From: Kordia sp.
Lineage (GTDB): Bacteria; Bacteroidota; Bacteroidia; Flavobacteriales; Flavobacteriaceae
Direction: 5' to 3'
Assembly: GCF_022447245.1 (NCBI RefSeq)
Contig: NZ_JAKVBC010000008.1
Location: 62,001-126,000, forward strand
Length of the DNA stretch: 64,000 nucleotides
Shown here piece by piece: positions 16,278 through 23,758 of the stretch (its first letter is position 1; each line of letters opens with the position of its first letter). The position numbers and the translations under genes were made by a program. Under the pieces are notes generated by a model. It worked only from the letters and a program-made list of their open reading frames with translations. It did no database searches and was not told the origin of the DNA.

Positions 16278-16604
16278 TTAACATGTTTTTGAATGCGATA
16301 GGGAAGTAGTAATCGTATTGAAATACGCTAAAACTTCTTGCCATTTCTCTTGATTGATGCAGTAGCAAATATTTTTCCCTGTAATTTCTCCTTGAATCAA
16401 TCCTACTTTTTTTAATTCTGATAAATGCCTAGAAATTGTAGGTTGTGCCAAGGGCAATTCCAAGACAATATCATTACAAATACAAGAAGGACTTTTTGCC
16501 AAAAAATGCATTATGGACAAGCGTGCTGGATGTCCAAGCGCTTTTAATGTTTCTGACATGGTATTTACTTCTTGTGAAAAGCCAATAGTTTTTGTTATTC
16601 CCAT
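16278..16604 (-). CDS. ArsR/SmtB-family metal(loid)-responsive repressor
   Basis: The 108-residue winged-helix protein contains LKALGHPARLSIMHFL, the thiol motif SCICNDIV near residues 40-47 and the recognition helix AQPTISRHLSELK. The MGITKTIGFS opening is typical of the Bacteroidetes branch, so the first Met is kept. It heads a two-gene unit with the DUF6428 gene. An ATATT-AG-AATAT palindrome lies 7 bases upstream of the start and probably serves autorepression, released by As(III) or a similar thiophilic ion bound by the Cys residues. Confidence 0.85.
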   Translation of the reverse strand: MGITKTIGFSQEVNTMSETLKALGHPARLSIMHFLAKSPSCICNDIVLELPLAQPTISRHLSELKKVGLIQGEITGKNICYCINQEKWQEVLAYFNTITTSLSHSKTC

Positions 16605-16608
16605 ATTG

Positions 16609-16623
16609 CAATATTAGAATATG
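16609..16623. promoter_or_regulatory. Candidate ArsR operator
   Basis: CAATATTAGAATATG has dyad symmetry (ATATT-AG-AATAT) and lies 5 bases upstream of the repressor start codon, where binding would block initiation. Assignment is by position and symmetry. Confidence 0.5.
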
Positions 16624-17430
16624 TTGCCTTAAAAAAATAATTTTGAGCGTTAAATTTTAAAAAAGTTTGATTTTGGAACAAAAAATAAGGGAGGCCCTAC
16701 CATAAACCTCCCTCACTAAAAGTTGTATTTACATACAACTTGGTAAAAATTCGTTTCCGAATTTTTATTTGCTGTTTATTTTAAACTCTTGTATAATTTT
16801 TTCGGCTTTAAAATTATACAGGTATTTAAAAGTTGAATATTACATATGCTAAACGTAATCAGCTAGTGACATGTTCTGCGAGTAAAACTATTGAATATGA
16901 GAGACAAAAGCATAAAATTTGAAAGTTCTTTCTACAAACTTCACATTTTATCGACATACGCTATAAATTGTAGGAAATATCAATATGAAAAATATCATTT
17001 TTTTTAAGGTTTACAAGAAATAAATTCCGATACTTTACAAAACAAAAAGACCGTACCTTGATATTACAAGATACGGTTCTTTAAGTATCGTTATATACTA
17101 GTTACCTAAAAGGATAGTCAAATTTATAGAGTATGTGTTTTTTTATTTTCATTCATTAGAAAAAATACTTGTTAGTTTAAAGATAATATTCTTTTTCGCA
17201 CAGCACTTGATGAGAGAAAATAACTCAATAAATGACTATCAATAAGTTCCTTCTATAAAAGAAGTAAGGGGAACTTTTATAAAGTTCCCCAGAGTATAGT
17301 GGATTCCCCTAAATCCCTAAAACTGTATTGCATGATTCAAATGTAGGCAGAAGTCTTAAGTATGGAATAAGGTCTCGTGTTATAAAAGCTACGGTAAAAC
17401 CGTAAAAGCAATTTTTAGCGTACTTTTTTG
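16624..17430. other. Gene-free, hairpin-rich region
   Basis: No ORF worth calling was found on either strand over 800 bases. Four near-adjacent perfect hairpins occupy 16689-16820: GGGAGG/CCTCCC (16689-16712), AAGTTGTA/TACAACTT (16720-16741), AAAAATTCG/CGAATTTTT (16745-16766) and TGTATAATTTT/AAAATTATACA (16790-16820). Another stem lies at 17047-17082. Three mutually pairing segments lie at 17244-17290. A short TACGGT/ACCGTA hairpin near 17390-17405, followed on the minus strand by GCTTTTAT, may terminate the methyltransferase gene. Confidence 0.55.
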
Positions 17431-18615
17431 CTATATTTTTAAGCAGTGAAGTAGTGCTTTATTTTCTGAAGATAAGGTTGTTGCGAACAAAAAATCAGTA
17501 CCACCATCGGCAATTGTTAATTTTTTGCGAATTGAAGCAACTGACACTGGAAAATTGCGTGTTGTGATATTTGCTTTTGATATATGTACTTCTTTTTTAA
17601 AAATCTTTTTATTGAAAGGCACTATTTTTTGAATCTCAAAAAGCCTTCCAGGAAAATCGATGAGTACATCTGAGGTGTATAAATGTGAATGTGGATGTAA
17701 TTTTTCAAGTTGAAACGCTTTTGCAATACTCAAAAATCCACCAGCTTTCATAATGGCAGCATTTGGTTCATACAAATATTTTTTAGGAAGTCCGTATTGT
17801 ATTTGCTGATGCTTTTCTTCTTCCAATAAGAAATTAAAAGATTCTGTTTTTGTATGAGTCAGATTTACAGTTTTAATGACAACAGTTTGTGTTTCATGAT
17901 TAGTGTCTATTAACCATAACAATTCTTTGACTTCATTTTGAACGGCAACTACATGAATCTCTTTTACGTTTTTTAAAGCGCGTAAACCATTCGTAATGTC
18001 TAATAAAGGAGATGTTTTGATTAGAATGGTTTTTGCATGTTTGGCAAGTAATTCTTGAAGCGTTACTACATCAGGTAAGCAATCTTCTAATAAAAAGACT
18101 TTTCCTTTGACATCATTTCTACGAGAAGGATCAACATAAATACAGTCATATATTAGAGAAGTTTGTTGCAAATATGCAATGCCGTCTTCTGCTACAGTTT
18201 GTATGTTAGCTACCTTGAGTTTTTTATAATTATGTGTGACGATCTTAGAGAGTTCTTCCGAAATTTCGCAATGTGTGACTTGTGAAAATTTTTTAGAAAA
18301 GGAATAACAATCCACTCCAAATCCACCAGTAAGATCAATTAACGAGTTTCCTTCCAACAATGTAGCTTTATAATTGGCTGTTGGCTCAGAGGAAGTTTGT
18401 TCAATATTGAGTTTGTTAGGATAATAAATATTTTCCGCAGAAAACCAAGTTGGCAATTTTTTTTCACATCTTGCTTTTGCCTGAATTTGTGTGATAATTT
18501 CAGTAAAAGCTACGCCAGAAACCTCTTTGTGCTTAAGCAAGAGTTTTGCAGGATCATCTTTTAGATGATCGTTTATGAATTGTTGAATTTCAGGTTGAAG
18601 TACTGCTAAGTTCAA
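17431..18615 (-). CDS. Class I SAM-dependent methyltransferase with THUMP-like/PG_1098 C-terminal domain
   Basis: The 394-residue protein has a Rossmann SAM-binding motif SLIDLTGGFGVDCYSFS (about residues 91-107), HCEIS for the acidic ribose contact, and CIYVDPSRRND (about 157-167) at the catalytic strand. The C-terminal third (GRLFEIQKIVPFNKK, then TTRNFPVSVASIRKKL) matches the THUMP-like ferredoxin-fold domain seen in Bacteroidetes relatives. An RNA base methyltransferase is likely but the target is unknown. It follows the AI-2E-type gene by only 3 bases, suggesting co-transcription from the RNA methyltransferase gene onward. Confidence 0.8.
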   Translation of the reverse strand: MNLAVLQPEIQQFINDHLKDDPAKLLLKHKEVSGVAFTEIITQIQAKARCEKKLPTWFSAENIYYPNKLNIEQTSSEPTANYKATLLEGNSLIDLTGGFGVDCYSFSKKFSQVTHCEISEELSKIVTHNYKKLKVANIQTVAEDGIAYLQQTSLIYDCIYVDPSRRNDVKGKVFLLEDCLPDVVTLQELLAKHAKTILIKTSPLLDITNGLRALKNVKEIHVVAVQNEVKELLWLIDTNHETQTVVIKTVNLTHTKTESFNFLLEEEKHQQIQYGLPKKYLYEPNAAIMKAGGFLSIAKAFQLEKLHPHSHLYTSDVLIDFPGRLFEIQKIVPFNKKIFKKEVHISKANITTRNFPVSVASIRKKLTIADGGTDFLFATTLSSENKALLHCLKI

Positions 18616-18618
18616 GAA

Positions 18619-19728
18619 TTAAATATCTTTAGTGATTGATTGTACAATTTTATTATCGGATAAAAATTCTTTCAAAATCACTTTAATAACTGTATACGAT
18701 GGTACAGCGATTACCATTCCGATGATTCCAAATAAAATTCCCCAAATAATGATAACTAAGAAAATCTCTAACGGATGCGATTTTACAGAACTTGAGAATA
18801 TGAGTGGTTGACTCAAAAAGTTATCAATCAATTGTCCCGCCAAGAAAAAGATCATGACACCAAGAGTATTTGGTAAAATTACATCGCTAAAATTGTCAAT
18901 AATAATACCAGCATCATTCGTTTCTATACTACTTGTAACACATAGAATCATCATTAAAACACCACTAATCAATGGTCCTACATAAGGAATAAGATTCAGT
19001 AATGCACACAAAAATGCAATCACAATGGCATTATCTATTCCGAAAATTAAGAGTCCAATAGTATAAATGACAAACAAAATTAGAATTTGAAATAGCAATC
19101 CTACAAAGTACCTTGAAAGCAAATCTTTTATTTTCTCAAATGAACGCGCCCATCTTTCTTCTTTATTATTTGGAACCAAAACTAGGACACTATCTTGAAG
19201 CAATTTGCTGTCTTTCAATAAGAAAAAAGAAATAAAAAGTACAGAGAGTAATCCAATACTAAAACTTCCCAACCCACTAATCAAAGAATTGAAAAAACTT
19301 GGAATGAACGAAAAATCAAGGTTTGAAAAAAGTTTAGACTCTTCAATTGGTGGCACTACCGCATCTTTCCCATGAAAATACTTGTAACCTTCGGAATACA
19401 TGTTTTCTACTTTTGATTCCAATTCGGCAATATCATACAAAGCTAGTTTTGTACCTTGATCTTCTATCAAAGGTATAAACATAGAAATGAGTCCGACAAA
19501 TAGCCCAATCATAAGTACCATTGTAAAAATTGTAGCAAGTGTATTTCTAAATTTCAAGCGTTGCCTTAAAAAACGAACAATCGGTCTTCCAAGTAAAGAT
19601 ATCACTGCTGCAACGGTAATGTATACCAATACTGACTGAATTTTGTAAAAGAAATACAGTACTAAAAGTGCACCAATAATAATGGCTAAAGCTTTTAAAA
19701 TTCCGTTGGCTATAGTGTTAGAATTCAT
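18619..19728 (-). CDS. AI-2E family (PerM-type) membrane transporter
   Basis: The 369-residue protein has about eight membrane segments: two at the N terminus (ILKALAIIIGALLVLYFF), a central extracytoplasmic/amphipathic part, and the conserved LLNLIPYVGPLISGVLMMI (about residues 240-260) followed by QPLIFSSSVKSHPLEIF, both hallmarks of the AI-2E exporter superfamily. Members export autoinducer-2 or act as Na+/H+ antiporters. The substrate cannot be inferred. It lies in a dense minus-strand run with a SpoU methyltransferase upstream and a THUMP-like methyltransferase downstream. Confidence 0.88.
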   Translation of the reverse strand: MNSNTIANGILKALAIIIGALLVLYFFYKIQSVLVYITVAAVISLLGRPIVRFLRQRLKFRNTLATIFTMVLMIGLFVGLISMFIPLIEDQGTKLALYDIAELESKVENMYSEGYKYFHGKDAVVPPIEESKLFSNLDFSFIPSFFNSLISGLGSFSIGLLSVLFISFFLLKDSKLLQDSVLVLVPNNKEERWARSFEKIKDLLSRYFVGLLFQILILFVIYTIGLLIFGIDNAIVIAFLCALLNLIPYVGPLISGVLMMILCVTSSIETNDAGIIIDNFSDVILPNTLGVMIFFLAGQLIDNFLSQPLIFSSSVKSHPLEIFLVIIIWGILFGIIGMVIAVPSYTVIKVILKEFLSDNKIVQSITKDI

Positions 19729-19764
19729 ATCTAAGGATTTGATACTAAAATTACTATTTAAAAA

Positions 19765-20277
19765 TTAGTTTGCAAGATATTGCTTTGTAATTTCATACAG
19801 TACAATATTTGTAGCTTGTACAACATTCATACTACTATTTTGCCCATACATATCAATATGTGTCACTACATCTGATTCGTAAATGGTTTCGGGATTGATA
19901 CCAAAATTTTCATCGCCAATCACTAAGGCTATCTTTTCAAACTTGGAAAAATCGAGAGTATGAACGGATTGGCTTTTTTCAGTAATTTCTAAGGAAATAA
20001 TAGTATAACCTTCTTCTTTGAGCTTTGAAATTACAGGATGAATGTCTTCTTGAATTTCAAAAGGAACTACTTTTTCTGTAGCGCGTGACGTTTTTGTCAT
20101 TTTTCTACCAAACACAGGAATATTTTCACCGCAAAACACAATTTTTTCTACGCCAAAAGCATCACAAATACGGAACAGTGAACCAATATTTGGCGCATTA
20201 GAAACCTGATCGGAAACTAAAGTGATTGGAAATCTACGTTTTTCAAAATTAGTTGTGTAATGTGTAAGTTGAGACAT
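19765..20277 (-). CDS. TrmH/SpoU-family RNA 2'-O-methyltransferase
   Basis: The 170-residue single-domain SPOUT enzyme has motif 1 APNIGSLFRICDAFGVEKI (about residues 28-46), motif 2 LVIGDENFGINPE (about 118-130) and motif 3 NSSMNVVQATNIVLYE (about 146-161), which together form the SAM-binding knot. It lacks the N-terminal substrate-binding domain of RlmB/TrmH. It probably methylates a ribose in tRNA or rRNA; the site is unknown. The receiver-like gene upstream ends 8 bases before it. Confidence 0.87.
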   Translation of the reverse strand: MSQLTHYTTNFEKRRFPITLVSDQVSNAPNIGSLFRICDAFGVEKIVFCGENIPVFGRKMTKTSRATEKVVPFEIQEDIHPVISKLKEEGYTIISLEITEKSQSVHTLDFSKFEKIALVIGDENFGINPETIYESDVVTHIDMYGQNSSMNVVQATNIVLYEITKQYLAN

Positions 20278-20285
20278 ATTAATTA

Positions 20286-20627
20286 CTAAGAATTTGAATG
20301 TAAATGATTGATGTAATTGGTAAGTAAACCTTCAATTTGTTTAGCTGCCACTGGATTTGCAGAATGCACGTAAAACTCAAAATTGATCAAATTTAAACCT
20401 GAATGATATACCAACCATTTTGCAGCTGCGTAACCATCTTCGGCAACTTCGCCAGCTACGTTTAGTCCTAAATCATTATCAAAACTAATATACTTTGGAA
20501 GTCCATTGGCTTCAATATATGCTACAAATTTTTCGAAGGTACGAACAATTACAAAATCATAATCATCTGGATTTCGATATACCATTTCGGGCACACGAAT
20601 ATCATCTAAAAACAAATTATAACTCAT
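20286..20627 (-). CDS. Cyclic-phosphate-processing receiver-domain protein
   Basis: The 113-residue protein begins SYNLFLDDIRVPEM, giving the paired acidic residues of a receiver domain, and has YISFDNDLG (about residues 48-56) and YVHSANPVAAKQI (about 89-101). This pattern defines small stand-alone receiver-like proteins annotated as cyclic-phosphate processing. An upstream Met at 20654 would add nine residues inside the preceding gene, so the Met at 20627, two bases after that gene ends, is chosen. The function has been proposed from comparative genomics only. Confidence 0.75.
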   Translation of the reverse strand: MSYNLFLDDIRVPEMVYRNPDDYDFVIVRTFEKFVAYIEANGLPKYISFDNDLGLNVAGEVAEDGYAAAKWLVYHSGLNLINFEFYVHSANPVAAKQIEGLLTNYINHLHSNS

Positions 20628-20628
20628 C

Positions 20629-21270
20629 TTAATGCTTAAAAGCGTAATTGACAATATTAGCGCCCATTTGCAGTGCTTTTAGACGAACCTCATCAGAATC
20701 GTTATGGATTTCTTTATTTTCCCAACCATCGCCTAAATCACTTTCAAAAGTAAACAGTAATACCAATCTATTTTCATAAAACAAACCTAAAGCTTGCGGA
20801 CGCAAACCATCATGTTCATGTATTTTAGGCAATCCTTTTGGGAAAGAGTACGGTTGTTTAAAAATAGGATGCGTAGCTGGAATTTCGCGTAATTCTTGAT
20901 TCGGAAAGACTTTTTTGAGTTCTTTACGAATGTATTGATTCATTCCGTAATTATCATCAATATGAACAAAACCACCAGAAGTCAAATACTTGCGTAGATT
21001 TTCGGCATCATCTTCTGAAAAAAACACATTTCCATGTCCTGTCATATGTACAATTGGAAACTGAAACAAATCTGTACTTCCAACTTCTACCGTTTGTGGT
21101 TTGGCTTTGATCGCTGTATTTATATTTTGATTGCAAAACTTGATCAAGTTTGGTAGCGCAGTCGGATTTGAATACCAATCGCCACCGCCAGAATACTTTA
21201 AAATGGCAATTTCTTGCGAGTATGTGAGCGAAAAACTCAATAAAAATAAAAATAACGTAAGCTTCTTCAT
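20629..21270 (-). CDS. DUF4159 domain exported protein
   Basis: The 213-residue product has a signal peptide (LTLFLFLLSFSLTYSQ) and a DUF4159 domain: YSGGGDWYSNPTALPNLI, then PIVHMTGHGNVFFSEDD, GGFVHIDDNYGMN and a glutamine-amidotransferase-like fold implied by the HDGLRPQALGLF stretch. The in-frame Met at 21294 would give a charged leader before the signal peptide; the Met at 21270 (MKKLTLF) is preferred. It is adjacent to the receiver-domain gene (two bases) and divergent from the DUF1223 gene. The function is unknown. Confidence 0.82.
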   Translation of the reverse strand: MKKLTLFLFLLSFSLTYSQEIAILKYSGGGDWYSNPTALPNLIKFCNQNINTAIKAKPQTVEVGSTDLFQFPIVHMTGHGNVFFSEDDAENLRKYLTSGGFVHIDDNYGMNQYIRKELKKVFPNQELREIPATHPIFKQPYSFPKGLPKIHEHDGLRPQALGLFYENRLVLLFTFESDLGDGWENKEIHNDSDEVRLKALQMGANIVNYAFKH

Positions 21271-21310
21271 GTAAAATCGTCTTATGTATTGCAAGGTAAA
21301 CTTTAAGATT

Positions 21311-22054
21311 ATGAAACGAAAATATTTAATAACACTTTCACTTTTTACACTCGTATTTTTAGCTTCTTTTACGAATTTGATCGATAAAAAACAGAAACCA
21401 GTAGTAGTTTTAGAACTATTTACGTCACAAGGATGTTCTAGCTGTCCTAGTGCAGATGTATTGTTAGAGAAAGTAGGAAAGGAGTTTGAAAATGATCAAG
21501 TATTTACCTTATCCTATCATGTTGATTATTGGAATTATATTGGTTGGACAGATCCATTTAGTCAAAAGGAATTTACCCAAAAACAACGTTCGTATGCTCG
21601 AAAATTTAGAGACAATCAAGTGTATACGCCAGCCGTTATTGTAAACGGACAGGAGCATTTTGTGGGTTCTAATCGTTCTAAAATGTATGCGAAAATTAAA
21701 GAATATAAAAACAAGTCTTCTCAATTTGATATTTCGTTTGGCGCGAAAGAACATACATCAAAAAAGATCAAATTTAATTATAAGATTGACGGAAACACTT
21801 CCAAAGCAAAAGCGCGAGTTATATTGGCAATCAAAGAACGTACGACAAACGTAAAGCGTGGAGAAAATGCCAAAAGAACCTTAAAAAATCACAATATTGT
21901 GGTAAATGAAAGTTATGTTTCAAATTTAACCGCAAACGGAAATTATAGCATTGATATACCAAAAATTGTAACTGAGAAAGATGAACTAAGTGTATTTTTT
22001 ATCCTTGAAAATGATCAGAAAGATATAGTAAGTGCACAGCGGCTAGATTTTTAG
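21311..22054 (+). CDS. DUF1223 thioredoxin-fold exported protein
   Basis: The 247-residue product has an N-terminal hydrophobic export segment (LITLSLFTLVFLASF) and then VVVLELFTSQGCSSCPSADVL, a CxxC active-site motif typical of DUF1223. Further family features are SYHVDYWNYIGWTDPFS and YTPAVIVNGQEHFVGS. It probably acts as a thiol-disulfide protein in the periplasm, but no partner is adjacent. The Met at 21311 is preferred over the one at 21284 because the latter puts nine residues before the signal. It is divergent from the DUF4159 gene with a 40-base gap that holds both promoters. Confidence 0.83.
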   Translation: MKRKYLITLSLFTLVFLASFTNLIDKKQKPVVVLELFTSQGCSSCPSADVLLEKVGKEFENDQVFTLSYHVDYWNYIGWTDPFSQKEFTQKQRSYARKFRDNQVYTPAVIVNGQEHFVGSNRSKMYAKIKEYKNKSSQFDISFGAKEHTSKKIKFNYKIDGNTSKAKARVILAIKERTTNVKRGENAKRTLKNHNIVVNESYVSNLTANGNYSIDIPKIVTEKDELSVFFILENDQKDIVSAQRLDF

Positions 22055-22109
22055 AATGTTATATGTTTAGACCCGCTTTGCTTTTATTTAATAATCTATA
22101 GAAATATAC

Positions 22110-22139
22110 GTCAAGCTGAACTTGATTCAACTTCACAGA
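22110..22139. repeat. Possible REP-like intergenic repeat fragment
   Basis: GTCAAGCTGAACTTGATTCA is similar to short dispersed intergenic repeats I recall from Flavobacteriaceae. A related CACAGAATGAC tail lies at 22169-22179 inside the rsmE end. Only one copy is visible here. Confidence 0.3.
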
Positions 22140-22148
22140 ACAAGAGAA

Positions 22149-22856
22149 TTATTCTTGATTCAAAAACGCCACAGAATGACACGCCACAATTGCGGCTGTT
22201 TCAGTACGTAAACGCGTATCGCCTAAGGTTACAGGAACATAATTGTTATTTAATGCCAATTCAATCTCTTTTGAAGAAAAATCACCTTCAGGACCAATCA
22301 AAATGGTTACATCTTTATCGATTTCTAATGCTTGTTTCAACGATTGTTTTTGATTCACTTCGCAATGCGCAATAAACAATTGGTCGTTTGTATGTGAATT
22401 GATAAACTCTTTAAAAGAGGTCAAAGGGTTCAATTCAGGGAAATAGGGAGTTAAGGACTGTTTGGTTGCTGCTTGAATAATTTTTTCAAAACGTTCTGCT
22501 TTGATCACTTTTCGTTCCGATCTATCACAAATAATTGGTGTAATAGTATCAATTCCTATTTCGGTAGCTTTTTCTAAAAACCATTCGTAGCGATCGTTCA
22601 TTTTTGTAGGCGCTACTGCCAAATGCAATCGATAGTTTTTCGATTTCTGAAATTCAAACGAAGTCACCTCAACAATGCAATTCTTTTGATCAGCTAACAT
22701 AACCTTTGCTGAAAAAATATATCCTTTACCGTTTGTGATGTGAAGTATGTCATTTTCTTTTTTACGCAACACGCGTACAATATGTCTACTTTCTTCTTTA
22801 GAAAATGTATAGTGACTAGTTTCTGGAGTTAAATCGGGAGAGTAAAAAAGTTGCAT
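22149..22856 (-). CDS. rsmE: 16S rRNA (uracil-1498-N3)-methyltransferase
   Basis: The 235-residue SPOUT methyltransferase has an N-terminal PUA-like domain (HIVRVLRKKENDIL with ITNGKGYIF), then KATEIGIDTITPIICDRSE, TILIGPEGDFSSKEIELA (about residues 191-208) and LGDTRLRTETAAIVA (about 215-229), the complete RsmE signature. It methylates N3 of U1498 in 16S rRNA. Length is normal for the family. It is monocistronic in appearance. No oddities were seen. Confidence 0.93.
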   Translation of the reverse strand: MQLFYSPDLTPETSHYTFSKEESRHIVRVLRKKENDILHITNGKGYIFSAKVMLADQKNCIVEVTSFEFQKSKNYRLHLAVAPTKMNDRYEWFLEKATEIGIDTITPIICDRSERKVIKAERFEKIIQAATKQSLTPYFPELNPLTSFKEFINSHTNDQLFIAHCEVNQKQSLKQALEIDKDVTILIGPEGDFSSKEIELALNNNYVPVTLGDTRLRTETAAIVACHSVAFLNQE

Positions 22857-22938
22857 GCGAAATCTTTAACTGTTTAATGCTGTATTTTGAGGGATAAATA
22901 TAAAACTATTGAATCAATTTATGCTTGGCATGTTCCAA

Positions 22939-23253
22939 TCAGAGTTCAATCCATTGTAGCAAAGCTAATTCGGTTTCAAAACCTTCTGAGTAAACATAAA
23001 TAAACTCTTTCATCGGTTTTTTGGTAAAATCCATTGGACGAACAAAGTCTTTGGCAAGATTTTCTTCCATCTTTTCTAATTTTACACGTGCCATTAAATT
23101 GTTTTTGGCAATTCCAACGGTCATTTTTCCTTCATACAAAAAGCAAATCCCACCAAACATTTTCTTCTCAGTAAAAGTTTCTTTAAAAAAAGTAAGTTGT
23201 TCTCGAATACGATTTGCCAAACGCTCGTCAGATGCCATGTACTGTGTAGTCAT
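22939..23253 (-). CDS. TfoX N-terminal domain protein
   Basis: The 104-residue protein contains LANRIREQLTFFKETFTEKK, then MFGGICFLYEGKMTVGI and ARVKLEKMEENLA, matching the TfoX/Sxy N-terminal fold. A longer ORF begins at 23334, but its first 27 residues do not fit the family and the Met at 23253 (MTTQYMASDERL) gives the normal start. Bacteroidetes stand-alone TfoX_N proteins have no proven competence role; the C-terminal TfoX domain of gamma-proteobacterial Sxy is missing. Confidence 0.8.
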   Translation of the reverse strand: MTTQYMASDERLANRIREQLTFFKETFTEKKMFGGICFLYEGKMTVGIAKNNLMARVKLEKMEENLAKDFVRPMDFTKKPMKEFIYVYSEGFETELALLQWIEL

Positions 23254-23344
23254 GAATGTATTGTTTATATATTTTACGAAGATAGGCAATCCAATAAAAT
23301 AGTCATTGAATTTATTGATAGTTACTTTAAACACTATGTTACAT

Positions 23345-23370
23345 GAAAAAAGCGAACCGAAGTTCGCTTA
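23345..23370 (-). terminator. UUCG-loop terminator of the broken RiPP-like gene
   Basis: Read on the minus strand, AAGCGAAC-TTCG-GTTCGCTT is a perfect eight-base stem with a UUCG loop followed by TTTTT. It sits directly after the minus-strand RiPP-like frame. Confidence 0.82.
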
Positions 23371-23374
23371 TATA

Positions 23375-23583
23375 TTAAAATTCTGTAGCAAGGTCCCATT
23401 TCTCCTGGATCAGTTGTGTAACAAACAGGATATGATGGGCAATAGTCAGTGTAACATATTCTAGGATGTGTATCGCAATCAGGAAAAGCCATGATCCATC
23501 ATTACCTCCAGAAAGATCTCCAATTTGAAATTTGGAAATAGACTTTCTGTTCAACTTTAAGGATTTAAGATCTCTTTTTTCAT
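23375..23583 (-). pseudogene. RiPP (class I lanthipeptide / TIGR04149-like) precursor, frameshifted twice
   Basis: The minus strand from ATG 23583 reads ATG, six A's, GAGATC, which stops after eight codons. With seven A's it would read MKKRDLKSLKLNRKSISKFQ, then IGDLSGGNDGSW, almost the same leader as the intact peptide at 35192. Beyond GG a further one-base shift is needed to enter a Cys-rich core (PDCDTHPRICYTDYCPSYPV, then CYTTDPGEMGPCYR) with six Cys. A UUCG terminator follows. Two separate shifts make a dead gene more likely than a single error. The strain may once have made this peptide. Confidence 0.68.
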
Positions 23584-23758
23584 TGTAAAATAATTTTAAA
23601 AATTAGTAAAACAGAAAAGTAGAAAATATAATTCTCCAGACTTAACACTCGTAGTCGCGAAATAAATAGCGATAAATTTTCAAAAAAAAATCAGATCATA
23701 TTTGACTGATTTCTAAAGTCAATACTATATATCTCGAGATATGGAGTAATGAAAAAGG

